The position numbers and the translations under genes are program-made. A DNA stretch of 64,000 nucleotides from Novosphingobium sp. Gsoil 351. Lineage in GTDB: Bacteria > Pseudomonadota > Alphaproteobacteria > Sphingomonadales > Sphingomonadaceae. Below the pieces are notes generated by a model. It saw only the letters and a program-made list of their open reading frames with translations, was not told where the DNA came from and did not search any database. Below are positions 43,446 through 53,829 of this stretch, one piece after another (position 1 is the stretch's first letter; every line of letters begins with the position of its first letter). Location of the stretch: NCBI RefSeq assembly GCF_009707465.1, contig NZ_CP046120.1:744001-808000 (forward strand). The letters are read 5' to 3'.

Positions 43446-43954
43446 CTACTTCGGAGCCGGGTGTTCCTTGAAGAACTTGTTCGCCTCGCCCATCATCGTT
43501 TGCCACCAATCGACGACGTCGGCGAAGTTGGCCTTGTTAAGGCCGCCCAGCGTGCTGAAATCGTAGCTAATCGCCAACGTTCCATCGTTGGGATCGAACG
43601 ACATCGTCGAGAACCGCTTCTTGAGGTTCCATTCATTGGCGAGCGCCGCCGAATTGGTGCCATCTTGCGCGAACGTGATCCGGAACTGCAGCGAGGTGCA
43701 GTTGGAGTTGTTCTGGCAGCCGTAAAAAAGATCATGTATTTGTAGCCGCTAGCCGCGCTGTCGATGACGGGATCGCCATCGACGTCGCTCTTTCTCAGCT
43801 TGGCCTTGAAGCCGATCTCGCCCAACGCGCTGGCTACTTCTCCCGGGCGCGAGGCGCAGATTAGCCCGCCGGGACAGGAATCGGCGGCAGCAGCTGGTGA
43901 CGACAAAGCGATCAGCGCGAATAAGGCCGCGGCGAAAGACGTGACGATGCGCAT
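43446..43954 (-). CDS. YbjN domain protein, exported, with an apparent missing base
   Basis: The ATG at 43954 starts a signal peptide (MRIVTSFAAALFALIALSSP, cut near AAAA). The mature part has GGLICASRPGEVASALGEIG and YKYMIFF. After six A (six T on the gene strand) at 43724-43729 the raw frame becomes arginine-rich noise. Adding one T gives FYGCQNNSNCTSLQFRITF, ANEWNLKKRFS and FADVVDWWQTMMGEANKFFK up to TAG at 43446. That is a complete 169-residue YbjN-like protein (family DUF1790). The YbjN fold resembles secretion chaperones; the role of this exported form is unknown. Confidence 0.83.
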
Positions 43955-44025
43955 CGGATTCCCCCCGTAAACCGGTACGGATCGTTTCATCGGGAATCCG
44001 CCAAGTCAATCTTGCTTTCCATTTT

Positions 44026-44040
44026 GTTCTTTTTATGTTC
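44026..44040 (+). promoter_or_regulatory. SOS box (alphaproteobacterial LexA site)
   Basis: GTTCTTTTTATGTTC fits GTTC-N7-GTTC exactly, the LexA operator of alphaproteobacteria. It ends 10 bases before the radical SAM start at 44051, so LexA would sit on the promoter or start region. The gene is therefore likely induced by DNA damage. Confidence 0.82.
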
Positions 44041-44050
44041 TAATCAGGTC

Positions 44051-45142
44051 ATGACCAATCAAAGGTCCAGCCAGAGTCCCGTCCACGGTCGCGGCGCGCA
44101 ATCAGGCGCGGTGCCGGTGCGGTTCGGGCTGGGGGTGCGCGAGGCGGATGGCGACTGGCTCGATGAGCGCGATGGTCTCGACGGGCCGGGGCCGAAGTTG
44201 CGGACGACGGTAACCGAGGAGCACGCCAAGACCATCGTCAGCTTCAACCGGTCGCCCGACATTCCGTTCGACCGCTCCATCAACGCTTATCGAGGTTGCG
44301 AGCACGGCTGCATCTACTGCTTCGCCCGTCCTACCCACGCCTTTCACGACCTCTCCCCCGGGCTGGATTTCGAAACGAGGCTGTTTGCCAAACCGAACGC
44401 TGCCGAGTTGCTCCGCGCCACCCTCGCCAATCCGCGCTACACGCCCGCGCCGATCGCAATGGGTACCAACACCGACCCATACCAGCCGATCGAGGGACGC
44501 TACCGGATCACGCGCGCGGTGCTCGAGGTGTGCCTTGAGGCGCGCCAGCCGGTTACGATCACCACCAAGTCCACCCGGGTGCTCGACGATCTCGATCTGC
44601 TGGCCGAGATGGCGCGGCACCGGCTGGTCGCGGTCGGCATATCGGTGACCAGTCTCGATCCGAGGCTTTCTAGCCTGCTCGAACCCCGCGCCTCAGCCCC
44701 AGCCAAGCGCCTCGCCGCGCTGGGACGGCTGGTCGAGGCGCGCGTTCCCGCGCACGTCTCGATCGCCCCGGTCATCCCCGCGATCACCGACGAGTTCATG
44801 GAGAGCATCCTCGATCGCGCCGGGGCGCTCGGGGTCGGCTCGGCGAGCTGGATCATGTTGCGTCTGCCTTACGAGGTCGCTCCGCTGTTTCGCGAATGGC
44901 TCGCGACCCATTTCCCCGAGCGCGCGGGCAAAGTGATGAGCATCGTCCGATCGGTGCGCGACGGTAAGGACAACGATCCAGGATTCTTCAGCCGCATGAA
45001 GCCGCAAGGCGTCTGGGCCGACCTGTTCCGCACGCGTTTCCGCCTCGCATGCCGACGCGCGGGGATCGGTCAGGTAAAGATCGATCTCGATTGCGGGGGC
45101 TTCATTCGGCCGAGTGCGAATGGGCAGTTGAGCCTGCTGTGA
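44051..45142 (+). CDS. PA0069 family radical SAM protein
   Basis: A 363-residue radical SAM protein related to the SplB/PA0069 family. The iron-sulfur motif is NAYRGCEHGCIYCFARPTHAF (Cys-x3-Cys-x2-Cys). It also has MGTNTDPYQPIEGRYRITR, VTITTKSTRVLDDLDLL and FFSRMKPQGVWADLFRTRF. Members are linked to DNA-lesion handling and sit beside SOS genes, but no substrate is proven. The ATG at 44051 follows a perfect SOS box. It converges with the DOPA-dioxygenase-like gene. Confidence 0.9.
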   Translation: MTNQRSSQSPVHGRGAQSGAVPVRFGLGVREADGDWLDERDGLDGPGPKLRTTVTEEHAKTIVSFNRSPDIPFDRSINAYRGCEHGCIYCFARPTHAFHDLSPGLDFETRLFAKPNAAELLRATLANPRYTPAPIAMGTNTDPYQPIEGRYRITRAVLEVCLEARQPVTITTKSTRVLDDLDLLAEMARHRLVAVGISVTSLDPRLSSLLEPRASAPAKRLAALGRLVEARVPAHVSIAPVIPAITDEFMESILDRAGALGVGSASWIMLRLPYEVAPLFREWLATHFPERAGKVMSIVRSVRDGKDNDPGFFSRMKPQGVWADLFRTRFRLACRRAGIGQVKIDLDCGGFIRPSANGQLSLL

Positions 45143-45146
45143 AGGG

Positions 45147-45521
45147 TTAGAACTCGCCGATCCCGAAGCGCGCAACCCCCTGGTTGAACCCCGGCGGATC
45201 TAGCACGCCGATGTCGAGCGCGACCGGCTCGCCGATCCAGTGACCGAGCGTGGTGTGGTCGGCGAGGTCGTCGTCGGTAAGCGGATGGATCAGCGCGCGT
45301 AGCCCCGCCGCCGCAATCGCGGCGATCACGGCGTCTCGCGCGGGTTCGAGGAAGTGGATCTCGTACTGCGGGATCGGGTGCGGGCCGATCGGTTCATCGA
45401 CCATCCGCCCGGTAAACAGCACGCGCGGATCGGCGCCGAAACGGTCGCGCAACGCCGCAGCCTCCGCCCGGTCGGCAAGAGTGTAGTAGATGTGCGCGTG
45501 CCATGGCGCTTCGCCGCTCAC
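45147..45521 (-). CDS. DOPA 4,5-dioxygenase family protein
   Basis: A 124-residue protein starting at the GTG at 45521 (MSGEAPWHAHIYYTLADRAE). Residues WHAHIYY, PHPIPQYEIHFL and RALIHPLTDDDLADHTTLGHWIG match the small DOPA 4,5-dioxygenase family. In fungi and plants these open catechol rings; the bacterial members are of unknown substrate. The GTG overlaps the stop of the DUF1330 gene (GTGA), so the pair is coupled. Two conserved His near the N-terminus could bind iron. Confidence 0.85.
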   Translation of the reverse strand: MSGEAPWHAHIYYTLADRAEAAALRDRFGADPRVLFTGRMVDEPIGPHPIPQYEIHFLEPARDAVIAAIAAAGLRALIHPLTDDDLADHTTLGHWIGEPVALDIGVLDPPGFNQGVARFGIGEF

Positions 45522-45922
45522 CCGGCGAACCGGATGAGACGGCTGTCGGCCACTGCGGCGCTGCGATGGGGCACGACCTCGGCGATGTAGTGGGGGTTCT
45601 TGACCATCGCCATGAATGCCGCCGAGTTGGGATAGCCCATTACGAACGCCTCGTCCCACTCGTCGGCAGGGCCGGTGACCACGCATTCCAGTGGCGGCTG
45701 CCAGACCATGCCGCCACCCGCTGCGGCGATGATCGGGGCGATTCCGGCCTTGTAGATGTCGTAGGCCTCACGTCCGCTCAGGGCCTTGCCGTGGTTGGGG
45801 TGCCCCTCGGGATACTCGGCCACAGCGCGTAACTTGATCAGGTTGAGCATGTGGATCGGCGTATCACGAGGCAACGCCTTGAACGCTGCCCAGTTCTCGC
45901 GGCTGGGATCAATGTGGGGCAT
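45518..45922 (-). CDS. DUF1330 family protein
   Basis: A 134-residue protein with the DUF1330/dimeric alpha-beta barrel look: IHMLNLIKLRAVAEYPEGH, EAYDIYKAGIAPIIAAAGG and FVMGYPNSAAFMAMVKNPHYI. Small barrels of this type dimerise and often act in aromatic catabolism or as monooxygenases. It lies between the acyl-CoA ligase and the DOPA-dioxygenase-like gene, overlapping the latter by four bases. All three run leftward and form a likely operon. Confidence 0.87.
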   Translation of the reverse strand: MPHIDPSRENWAAFKALPRDTPIHMLNLIKLRAVAEYPEGHPNHGKALSGREAYDIYKAGIAPIIAAAGGGMVWQPPLECVVTGPADEWDEAFVMGYPNSAAFMAMVKNPHYIAEVVPHRSAAVADSRLIRFAG

Positions 45923-45931
45923 TCTCGGCTC

Positions 45932-47548
45932 CTAGTCCGCCAGCTTGTAGTCCTTGAACCGCTCACGCAGGTCCTTCTTGCTGATCTTGCCGGTGCCGGT
46001 GTGGGGGATGTCGTCGACGAATTCCACTGCATCGGGCAGCCACCACTTGGCGACTTTGCCGACGAGGTGGGCCTTGATGTCCTCGGCACAGCAATCGGCG
46101 CCTTCCTTGCGGACGATCACGAGGATTGGGCGTTCGTCCCAGCGTGGATGATAGATCCCGATCGCCGCCGCCTCGGCCACCGCGGGATGACCGACCGCCG
46201 CATTCTCAAGCTCGACCGAGCTGATCCACTCGCCGCCCGACTTGATCACGTCCTTGGTCCGGTCGGTCAGCTGGAGCGTACCGTCGGGATGGATCGTCGC
46301 AACGTCGCCAGTGTCGAACCACTGGTCGGGATCGGTGCAGTCCGCCTCCGCCTTGAAGTAACGCTTGATCACCCACGGGCCGCGCACCTGTAGCGCCCCC
46401 GAGGTCACGCCATCGCGCGGCAGAGCCTTGGTCGGGTCGTCGAGATCGACGCAGCGCAATTCGACCCCAAACGCCGAACGTCCCTGGCGGGAGACCAGAT
46501 CGACTTGCTCGGAGAAGCTCATTTCTTCCCAGTTCCACGGATAGGCTCCCGCAGTTCCTACAGGAGAGGTCTCGGTCATCCCCCACAAGTGGGCGACGCG
46601 CACCCCATTGTTCATCAACCGCTCGATCATGAAGCGAGGACATGCCGAGCCACCAATCACCGCGGTGGTGAGCGCGCCGAGATCGCGCACGTCCTTTCCA
46701 TCGGAATCGAGCTGCGCGAACATCGCCAGCCAGACCGTCGGCACGCCCGCCGAATGGGTCACCCCTTCCCGGCGCATCAAATCGCAGAGCACCGCAGGAT
46801 CGTTCACCGCCGAACAGACGAACTTGATCCCCGGGATTGCCCCCGCCCACGGCAGACCCCAGCTCGCGGCGTGATACATCGGCACCACGGACAGCATTAC
46901 CGCGCGCGAATCGAAGTTGAACAAGTTGGGCTGCACCGCCGCCATCGCGTGGAGCACGGTCGAACGGTGTTCGTAGAGCACGCCTTTGGGGTGACCGGTG
47001 GTGCCGCTGGTATAGCAGAGCATGCACGGATCGCGCTCGTCACCGTCGGCCCAGGCAGTATTCCCGTCGTAGGCGCCGATCCACTCTTCGAAGCTGAGCA
47101 CGTCCGATCCCGGCGGAGGATCGAAGCAGACGTACAGGCCGACCGTGGGCCACTGATCGCATAGCCGGTCGATGATCGGCTGAAACACAGCGTCGTAGAG
47201 CATCACCCGGTCTTCGGCATGGTTGACGATATAGGTCAGTTGCTCGTCGAACAGGCGCGGATTGATCGTGTGGAGCACCCCGCCGACCCCCACCGCGCCG
47301 TACCAGGTAACCAGATGGCGAGCATGGTTCATCGCCAGGGTGGCAACGCGATCGCCCTTGCCCACGCCAGCGGAATGGAGCGCTTGGGACATACGCAGCG
47401 CATCGTGGCGGATACCCGCCCAGTTTGTCCGCGTCTCGCTTCCGTCGGCCCAGCGACTGACTATCTCGCGTTGGCCATATTCCCGACCGGCGTGATCGAT
47501 CAGGTGGGTCACTCTGAGCGGCCAGTCCTGCATTGCGCCCAGTGTCAT
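45932..47548 (-). CDS. Acyl-CoA ligase (AMP-dependent synthetase), long-chain type
   Basis: A 538-residue adenylating enzyme that activates a carboxylic acid to its CoA thioester. The P-loop-like motif is [17 protein letters not shown]. It also has [42 protein letters not shown] and the catalytic lysine region [14 protein letters not shown]. The N-terminus matches medium/long-chain fatty-acid-CoA ligases. ATG 47548 or 47533 (MQDWPLRV). It could feed the acyl-CoA dehydrogenases of the window, or act on an aromatic acid together with the dioxygenase-like neighbour. Confidence 0.92.
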   Translation of the reverse strand: MTLGAMQDWPLRVTHLIDHAGREYGQREIVSRWADGSETRTNWAGIRHDALRMSQALHSAGVGKGDRVATLAMNHARHLVTWYGAVGVGGVLHTINPRLFDEQLTYIVNHAEDRVMLYDAVFQPIIDRLCDQWPTVGLYVCFDPPPGSDVLSFEEWIGAYDGNTAWADGDERDPCMLCYTSGTTGHPKGVLYEHRSTVLHAMAAVQPNLFNFDSRAVMLSVVPMYHAASWGLPWAGAIPGIKFVCSAVNDPAVLCDLMRREGVTHSAGVPTVWLAMFAQLDSDGKDVRDLGALTTAVIGGSACPRFMIERLMNNGVRVAHLWGMTETSPVGTAGAYPWNWEEMSFSEQVDLVSRQGRSAFGVELRCVDLDDPTKALPRDGVTSGALQVRGPWVIKRYFKAEADCTDPDQWFDTGDVATIHPDGTLQLTDRTKDVIKSGGEWISSVELENAAVGHPAVAEAAAIGIYHPRWDERPILVIVRKEGADCCAEDIKAHLVGKVAKWWLPDAVEFVDDIPHTGTGKISKKDLRERFKDYKLAD

Positions 47549-47557
47549 CGCTCTCTC

Positions 47558-50500
47558 CTAGTGGACCAGCCGCAGCTTCCTTTCACCGCGCGTCGTCAGC
47601 GCGACATTGGCAAGTCCATCGATCGGGATCAACCGTTCCACGAGATCGGAGTCGAGATGGAAGTCGCGGCCAAGCGTCACAAGCGGGGCCACCCCGCCCG
47701 CGGTGCGCAAACGCGCGCGAACTTCGCCCGTACCCGCTGGGTCGCGAGGAAGCATCAGGGCAAGCTCGGCGATAGCCTCGGGCGAGGAAACTTCCAATTG
47801 CAGCAGCATCTTGGCCGCACTCTTGACCTCCGCCAGCGGACGCGCCGAGCGGACTGTGATCCGCGGCGGTTCTTCAGGGCTGGGGCTGTCGAGCTCGACG
47901 TTGAGCAGCAGACAAGTGCCGGTCTTGGCCCAGGCCTGGAAGCTCTCGACCAGCGCTTCTTCGAAGCAGCTTGCGGAAAACTGCCCGCTGCTGTCCGAAA
48001 AGTCGGCGCGGATGAAATCGTTGCCCCTCTTCGTCCGTCCCCGGTTCACCGCTTCGACCAGCGCCGCCATCACCGCCGGGCGGCGGCCGGACTGAGCATC
48101 GCCGCCCGCGCTGCCGGCCATCAGCGCGGCATGGCTCAGCGCACCGTTGGCGGAGGCGACTGCGCGGTACTGCTCGACCGGGTGCGCGGCGAAGTAGAAC
48201 CCGAAGAATTCGCGCTCCTTGGCCATGGCTTCGGCCCGCCCCCACGGCTCGGCGTCGGCCAGGCGCAAAGCGGGCGCGTTGTGGTCCTCTCCCCCGAACA
48301 AGGCCGCCTGCCCGCTGCTGCGGCTGCGCGCGGCCTCGTCGGCGGCCGACAGCAGCAGATCGATGTTTGCAAAGACCTTGGCGCGATTGGGTTCCAGGCC
48401 GTCGAATGCCCCCGCAGCTGCCAGACCCTCGACCAGCCGCCGGTTCATGGTGCCCTGCGGACAGCGGCGGAACACGTCCTCCAGGCTGGCGAACCAGCCG
48501 TTCGCCTCGCGCTCACCGACAACGCCCTCCATCGCCTTTTCGCCGACGTTGCGGATGCCCGCCAGAGCATAGCGCACCGCATAGCCGTCATCGGTGCGCT
48601 CGACCGTGAATTCAGCTTCGGAACGGTTGATGTCGGGCGCGGCCAGCACCACGCCATTCCTCCGCAGATCGTCTACGAACACCGCCAGCTTTTCCGACTG
48701 ATGCTGGTCGAAGCACATCGAGGCGGCGTAGAATTCCTCAGGATAGTGCGCTTTCAGCCACGCGGTTTGATACGACAGCAGTGCGTAGGCTGCAGCGTGA
48801 CTCTTGTTGAAGCCGTACCCGGCGAACTTATCGATCAAGTCGAACAGTTCGCCTGCCTTATTTGTATCGATCTGCGAAACGTCGCGGCAGCCGTCGATGA
48901 AGCGCTGGCGCTGAGCGTCCATTTCGGCCTGATTCTTCTTGCCCATCGCCCGGCGCAGCAGGTCGGCGTCGCCCAGCGAATAACCCGCCAGCACCTGCGC
49001 GGCCTGCATCACCTGTTCTTGGTAGACGAAGATGCCATACGTCTCGGCGAGGATTTCGGCGAGCTTGGGGTGCGGATACTCGATCGGCTCGAGCCCGTTC
49101 TTGCGCCGCCCGAACAACGGGATGTTGTCCATCGGGCCGGGACGATAGAGCGAGACCAGCGCGATGATGTCGCCGAACGCGGTCGGCTTGACCGCGTTGA
49201 GCGTGCGCCGCATCCCTTCGGATTCGAGCTGGAACACCCCCACCGTATCACCCCGCTGGAGCAGTGCGTAGACTGCCGGATCGTCCCACGACAGCGCATC
49301 GAGATCGACCTCGACCCCGCGCTTGCGCAGCAGCTCGACCGCCTTGCGCAGCACCGACAGCGTCTTGAGCCCCAGGAAATCGAACTTGACCAGCCCGGCA
49401 TCCTCGACGTGCTTCATGTCGAACTGAGTGACCGGCATATCCGAACGCGGATCGCGGTAGAGCGGGATGAGTTGAGCCAGCGGTCGGTCGCCGATCACTA
49501 CCCCGGCGGCGTGGGTGCTGGAATTGCGCGGCAGGCCTTCGAGCTGCATCGCCAGATCGACCAGCCGCCGAACCTCGTCATCACGCTCGTATTCGCGCCG
49601 GAACTCGGCGACGCCGTTGAGCGTGCGCGGTAGGGTCCACTGGTCGGTCGGGTGGTTGGGCACCATCTTGCATAGCCGGTCGACCTGGCCGTAGCTCATC
49701 TGGAGGATTCGACCGGTGTCGCGCAGCACCGCGCGCGCCTTCAATTTGCCGAAGGTGATAATCTGGGCGACGTGATCGTGGCCATACTTGGCCTGGACGT
49801 AGCGGATCACCTCGCCGCGGCGGGTTTCGCAGAAATCGATGTCGAAATCGGGCATCGACACCCGTTCCGGGTTGAGGAACCGTTCGAAGAGCAGCCCCAG
49901 CTTGAGCGGGTCTAGATCGGTGATGGTCAGCGCCCAGGCGACCACCGACCCCGCTCCGGAACCGCGTCCGGGTCCTACCGGGATGCCGTTTTCCTTGGCC
50001 CACTTGATAAAATCGGCGACGATCAGGAAGTACCCGGCGAAACCCATCCGGTTGATAACGTCGATCTCGAATTCGAGGCGGTCGGCGTAGACCTGTCGCG
50101 CCTCGGCTTCCATGGGGCCGTATGGCGCCAACCGCGCGGCGAGCCCGGCGCGTGCATCCCCGGCCAGCATCCGCGCTTCGCCCGCCTGGTCGCCCGCCAA
50201 GCTGGGCAGGATCGGCGCGCGGCGCGGCGGGGCGAAGGCGCAGCGTTGCGCGACGACCAGCGTGTTGGCCAGCGCCTCGGGGAGATCGACGAACAGTTCG
50301 GCCATCATGGGTCCCGACTTGAGCCAGGATTCCGACGAGGACCGCGCGCGATCCTCTTGCGCGATGTGGGTCGACGCGGCGATGCATAGCATGGCGTCGT
50401 GGGCGGCGTGAAAGCCGGGCTGGTCGTAGGCGGCGGGATTGGTGGCCACCAGCGGCAGGTCGCGGGCATAAGCGAGCTCGATCAGCGCATCCTCGGCGAC

Positions 50501-51070
50501 GTCTTCGATCGCGTCGCCGCGCCGCGCGATTTCGACGTAGAGCCGCTGGGGGAACAGTTCCTCCAGCCGCGCCGCATAGACCGCCGCCGCCTCGCCCTGC
50601 CCCTCGGCCAGCAGCCGCGCGAGCGCCCCCTCGCCCGCCCCGGTCAGCGCGATCAAACCTTCGGTGCGGCCTACGAGGTCGGCGAGCGAAACGTGAGGGG
50701 GCAGTTCGAGCGGGCGGTCGAGGTGCGCCCTGCTGACCAGATGGCAAAGATTGACATACCCCGTCTCGTCCTGGGCATAGAGCGGTAGCCAATCGATCGT
50801 CGGCGCCGCCGGTCCGCCAAAGCCGCTCGCCGCTCCGCCTCGCTCGGGCCGCGCCACCGCCAGCACGCATCCGACGATCGGCTGAACCCCCTTTTCTACG
50901 GCCGCCGCCGCAAATGGCACCGCCCCGTACAGACCGTTGCGATCGGCGATCGCGATCGCGGGAAATCCGCGCTCGGACGCCAGCCGCGCGATCGCCTTCG
51001 GATCGATAGCCCCTTCAAGCAGGGTGTAGGACGAAAGGACGCGCAGCGGGACGAAAGGGGCGAACGGCAT
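47558..51070 (-). CDS. dnaE: DNA polymerase III alpha subunit
   Basis: The replicative polymerase subunit, 1170 residues. The N-terminal PHP domain begins FVPLRVLSSYTLLEGAIDPKAI. The catalytic aspartates are in NPERVSMPDFDIDFCETRRGEV, preceded by PVGPGRGSGAGSVVAWAL. The beta-clamp and OB parts follow in KRGNDFIRADFSDSSGQF. Length and start fit DnaE1 rather than the shorter ImuB-linked DnaE2. A large antisense reading frame over this gene is a shadow. It is 9 bases from the acyl-CoA ligase start on the same strand. Confidence 0.95.
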   Translation of the reverse strand: MPFAPFVPLRVLSSYTLLEGAIDPKAIARLASERGFPAIAIADRNGLYGAVPFAAAAVEKGVQPIVGCVLAVARPERGGAASGFGGPAAPTIDWLPLYAQDETGYVNLCHLVSRAHLDRPLELPPHVSLADLVGRTEGLIALTGAGEGALARLLAEGQGEAAAVYAARLEELFPQRLYVEIARRGDAIEDVAEDALIELAYARDLPLVATNPAAYDQPGFHAAHDAMLCIAASTHIAQEDRARSSSESWLKSGPMMAELFVDLPEALANTLVVAQRCAFAPPRRAPILPSLAGDQAGEARMLAGDARAGLAARLAPYGPMEAEARQVYADRLEFEIDVINRMGFAGYFLIVADFIKWAKENGIPVGPGRGSGAGSVVAWALTITDLDPLKLGLLFERFLNPERVSMPDFDIDFCETRRGEVIRYVQAKYGHDHVAQIITFGKLKARAVLRDTGRILQMSYGQVDRLCKMVPNHPTDQWTLPRTLNGVAEFRREYERDDEVRRLVDLAMQLEGLPRNSSTHAAGVVIGDRPLAQLIPLYRDPRSDMPVTQFDMKHVEDAGLVKFDFLGLKTLSVLRKAVELLRKRGVEVDLDALSWDDPAVYALLQRGDTVGVFQLESEGMRRTLNAVKPTAFGDIIALVSLYRPGPMDNIPLFGRRKNGLEPIEYPHPKLAEILAETYGIFVYQEQVMQAAQVLAGYSLGDADLLRRAMGKKNQAEMDAQRQRFIDGCRDVSQIDTNKAGELFDLIDKFAGYGFNKSHAAAYALLSYQTAWLKAHYPEEFYAASMCFDQHQSEKLAVFVDDLRRNGVVLAAPDINRSEAEFTVERTDDGYAVRYALAGIRNVGEKAMEGVVGEREANGWFASLEDVFRRCPQGTMNRRLVEGLAAAGAFDGLEPNRAKVFANIDLLLSAADEAARSRSSGQAALFGGEDHNAPALRLADAEPWGRAEAMAKEREFFGFYFAAHPVEQYRAVASANGALSHAALMAGSAGGDAQSGRRPAVMAALVEAVNRGRTKRGNDFIRADFSDSSGQFSASCFEEALVESFQAWAKTGTCLLLNVELDSPSPEEPPRITVRSARPLAEVKSAAKMLLQLEVSSPEAIAELALMLPRDPAGTGEVRARLRTAGGVAPLVTLGRDFHLDSDLVERLIPIDGLANVALTTRGERKLRLVH

Positions 51071-51135
51071 GGCGCGAAGCTAGGCGTTCTAAAGGGTTTT
51101 GAGGAGTCGTTGCGCCACACTGTCCACGTCAATCA

Positions 51136-51247
51136 AAGCCACCGACCAAGTCCGCTCACCCGAGCGTAGTGGAGCAATTTCCGCGTAAGTTTGGACGGAA
51201 CGCTCAGTGTCTCGACGACCTTCCGCATCGCGGACTGCTCGACGCGA
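51136..51247. repeat. Degenerate family A repeats between dnaE and glutathione peroxidase
   Basis: The gap of about 200 bases upstream of dnaE contains GTCCGCTCACCCGAGCGTAG, GTGTCTCGACGACC and GCTCGACGCGAGCGGGAC, each recognisable as a damaged family A piece. Apart from them I see nothing coding in 51071-51267. Confidence 0.55.
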
Positions 51248-51267
51248 GCGGGACTTTTTCGCTAATT

Positions 51268-51756
51268 TTACAGCAGCTTGGTAATATCCTTTTCGATCCC
51301 CTCGGGCTTGTCGGTCGGCGCGTACCTGCGCACCACCTTGCCTTGGCGATCGATGAGGAATTTGGTGAAATTCCACTTGATCGACCTGCTCCCCATCAAC
51401 CCCGGCGCCTCGTCCTTCATCCATTTATAGAGTGGAATCGTATCGTCGCCGTTGACGTCGATTTTGGCCATCAACGGGAAGGTGACGTCATAGGTCAGCT
51501 TGCAAAAGCTGGCGATCTCCTCCGCATTGCCCGGTTCCTGCGCGCCGAACTGGTTGCACGGGAACGCGATAACCTCGAAACCCTGCCCGCCAAATTTGCG
51601 ATAGAGAGCCTCGAGCCCGTCGTACTGCGGAGTGAAGCCGCAGCGGCTGGCGGTGTTGACGACCAGCAGCACCTTGCCCGCCTTGTCGGCCAAGCTGACT
51701 TCTTCCCCGTTGGGCAGCTTGGCGGTGAAATCGGCAATCGTCTTGGCCTCGCTCAT
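51268..51756 (-). CDS. Glutathione peroxidase, cysteine type
   Basis: A 162-residue thiol peroxidase. The active-site residues are all present: Cys in [13 protein letters not shown] (C39, in place of selenocysteine), Gln in [12 protein letters not shown] and Trp in [11 protein letters not shown]. It reduces hydroperoxides with glutathione or thioredoxin in the cytoplasm. The ATG at 51756 overlaps the lolD end by four bases, so they share a transcript. Confidence 0.94.
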   Translation of the reverse strand: MSEAKTIADFTAKLPNGEEVSLADKAGKVLLVVNTASRCGFTPQYDGLEALYRKFGGQGFEVIAFPCNQFGAQEPGNAEEIASFCKLTYDVTFPLMAKIDVNGDDTIPLYKWMKDEAPGLMGSRSIKWNFTKFLIDRQGKVVRRYAPTDKPEGIEKDITKLL

Positions 51757-52448
51757 TCCAGAACTCCCTCGTGCAGCCGCACCACCCGGTCCATCTTCTG
51801 CGCCAAGCGTTCGTTGTGCGTGGCCACCAGCGCCGCACTGCCCTCTTCGCGGACGAGTCGCAAGAACTCCGCCAGCACCCGGTCGGCGGTGTGCTCATCC
51901 AGGTTGCCGGTCGGTTCGTCGGCCAGCACCAAAAGCGGCTTGTTGGCGAGCGCGCGGGCGACCGCCACGCGCTGCTGCTCGCCGCCGGAAAGCTGGCTGG
52001 GGCGGTGGGTCAGGCGCTCGCTCAAGCCCAGCGCGCCGAGCAGCTCGCTCGCCCGCTCGCGTGCCGCCGGCTCGGGCGTATCGGCCACCAGTTGTGGCAG
52101 GATGACGTTCTCGATCGCGCTGAAATCGGGCAGGAGGTGGTGGAACTGATAGACGAAACCGAGCGTGTTGCGGCGCAAGGTGGTCCGCGCATCGCCGTCG
52201 AGCGCGGAAGCATCGGTCCCGGCGATCTCGATCCTGCCCTCGAATCCGCCCTCGAGCAGCCCGACCGCCTGGAGCATCGTCGACTTGCCCGACCCCGAAG
52301 GCCCGAGCAGCGCGACGATCTCGCCCGGCGAGATGGCAAGGTCGATACCGCGCAGCACGTCGATCCGGATGCCGCCCTGCTCAAAGCTGCGCCTTAGGCC
52401 GGTAAGCCTGACGACGACATCCACGCCTCCCGCGAGGGGGTCACTCAT
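51753..52448 (-). CDS. lolD: Lipoprotein-releasing ABC transporter ATPase
   Basis: LolD powers release of outer-membrane lipoproteins from the inner membrane. The 231-residue ATPase has Walker A in [13 protein letters not shown], the Q-loop in [18 protein letters not shown], the signature [15 protein letters not shown] and Walker B in [28 protein letters not shown]-type sequence is a LolD hallmark. It overlaps the membrane subunit gene lolC by 8 bases upstream. Confidence 0.93.
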   Translation of the reverse strand: MSDPLAGGVDVVVRLTGLRRSFEQGGIRIDVLRGIDLAISPGEIVALLGPSGSGKSTMLQAVGLLEGGFEGRIEIAGTDASALDGDARTTLRRNTLGFVYQFHHLLPDFSAIENVILPQLVADTPEPAARERASELLGALGLSERLTHRPSQLSGGEQQRVAVARALANKPLLVLADEPTGNLDEHTADRVLAEFLRLVREEGSAALVATHNERLAQKMDRVVRLHEGVLE

Positions 52449-53682
52449 AGCGCAGCACCTGCACCGGATCGGTGCTCGCCGCCTTGAATGCAGGGTAGAG
52501 CGTGAACAAGAAGCTCAGCACCAGCGCCATGACGGCGATCGTCGTGATCTCCACCGGATCGCTGCGGCTGGGAAGTTCGGTGAGGAAACGGATCGAGGGA
52601 TCCCACAAGTTCTGTCCGGTCAGCAGCTCGATCGCGCGAACCACCGGCTGGCGGAAATAGAGGAAGATAGCGCCGAGGATCAGCCCTGCCAGCGTGCCCA
52701 GCGCGCCGATCACGAAGCCGATCGTGACGAATATCTTGAGCAGGCTACGCCGCGTTGCGCCCATCGTCCGCATGATCGCGATGTCGCGGGTCTTCGCGCG
52801 GACCAGCATGATCAGCGAGGAGAGGATGTTGAACACCGCGACCAGCACGATCAGGCTCAGCACCACGAACATCGCCACCCGTTCGACCGCCAGCGCCTCG
52901 AACAGGCTGGCGTTGATCTTCTTCCAATCGGAAATCTCGGCGCGACCCGCGAGTTGCCGCTTGAGCGGGGCAAGCGTCTCGCCGACGGTATCGGCATCTT
53001 CGGTCTTGACCTCAATCATGCCGATGGTGTCGCCCGTCAGCAGCAGCGTTTGCGCGTCCTGGATCGGCATGACCACAAAGCCCTGGTCGTAGTCGTAGAT
53101 GCCGATCTCGAAGATGGCGGCGATGCGGTAGCCGATCTGCCGCGGCACCGTGCCGAACGGGGTCGAGCGGCCCTGCGGGTTGATGATCGTGATCGTATCA
53201 CCGACCCGCGCGCCCAGGTTCTGCGCGAGTTGGCTGCCGATCGCGACGTTGCCCGATCCGGGCACCAATTGCGCCATATTGCCGGCGATGCGCTTGTCGG
53301 CGAGAGTGCGGATGTCCTCGTCGGTATTGCCGCGCGCGAGCACCGCCTCGACCCGACCGTTGAAGGTGGCCAGCAGCGGCTGTTCGATCAGCGGACTGGC
53401 ATGAACCACGCCCGGCGTCTTGCGGACCTGGGCAAGGATGCCCTGCCAGTCGTCGAGCCGTCCACCGTAGGCCTGGATTACCGCGTGGCCGTTGAGCCCG
53501 ACGATCTTGTCGAGAAGCTCGCCGCGAAACCCGTTCATCACGCTCATCACGATGACCAGCGCGGCGACCCCCAGCATCACAGCGGCCAGGCTGATCCCCG
53601 CGACCAGCGCGATGAACGCCTCGCCGCGGCCAGGCAGCATATAGCGCTTGGCGATCATCCATTCGAACGGGGTGAGGATCAA
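52441..53682 (-). CDS. lolC: Lipoprotein-releasing system membrane subunit (LolC/LolE)
   Basis: A 413-residue membrane protein of the LolC/E family, with one N-terminal helix ([28 protein letters not shown]), a periplasmic domain and three C-terminal helices. [17 protein letters not shown] and the C-terminal [19 protein letters not shown] are typical. I take the TTG at 53682 ([18 protein letters not shown]) as start, with GGAG nine bases upstream. A longer frame to 53844 lies over the purF promoter and lacks family similarity. Only one such subunit is visible, so it may form a homodimer (LolF-like). Confidence 0.92.
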   Translation of the reverse strand: MILTPFEWMIAKRYMLPGRGEAFIALVAGISLAAVMLGVAALVIVMSVMNGFRGELLDKIVGLNGHAVIQAYGGRLDDWQGILAQVRKTPGVVHASPLIEQPLLATFNGRVEAVLARGNTDEDIRTLADKRIAGNMAQLVPGSGNVAIGSQLAQNLGARVGDTITIINPQGRSTPFGTVPRQIGYRIAAIFEIGIYDYDQGFVVMPIQDAQTLLLTGDTIGMIEVKTEDADTVGETLAPLKRQLAGRAEISDWKKINASLFEALAVERVAMFVVLSLIVLVAVFNILSSLIMLVRAKTRDIAIMRTMGATRRSLLKIFVTIGFVIGALGTLAGLILGAIFLYFRQPVVRAIELLTGQNLWDPSIRFLTELPSRSDPVEITTIAVMALVLSFLFTLYPAFKAASTDPVQVLRYE

Positions 53683-53829
53683 GAACGGGCGCTCCGGGCG
53701 GGCGTGGTGCGGCGCGATGTAGGCGGCGGGGGATGCGAGGGCAAGCCGCCCTTGCCTTCGCAGCCGTTCACCGCCACATGGGCGCCGACGAGGCTGGCGC
53801 GCAGGCGTCGTAGCGAGTCCCCGGGACGC

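Noticed and set aside
47219..49633. An 804-residue reading frame antisense to dnaE
   Set aside because: Its sequence is a shadow of high-GC codon use in dnaE and the acyl-CoA ligase gene, with no recognisable domain.
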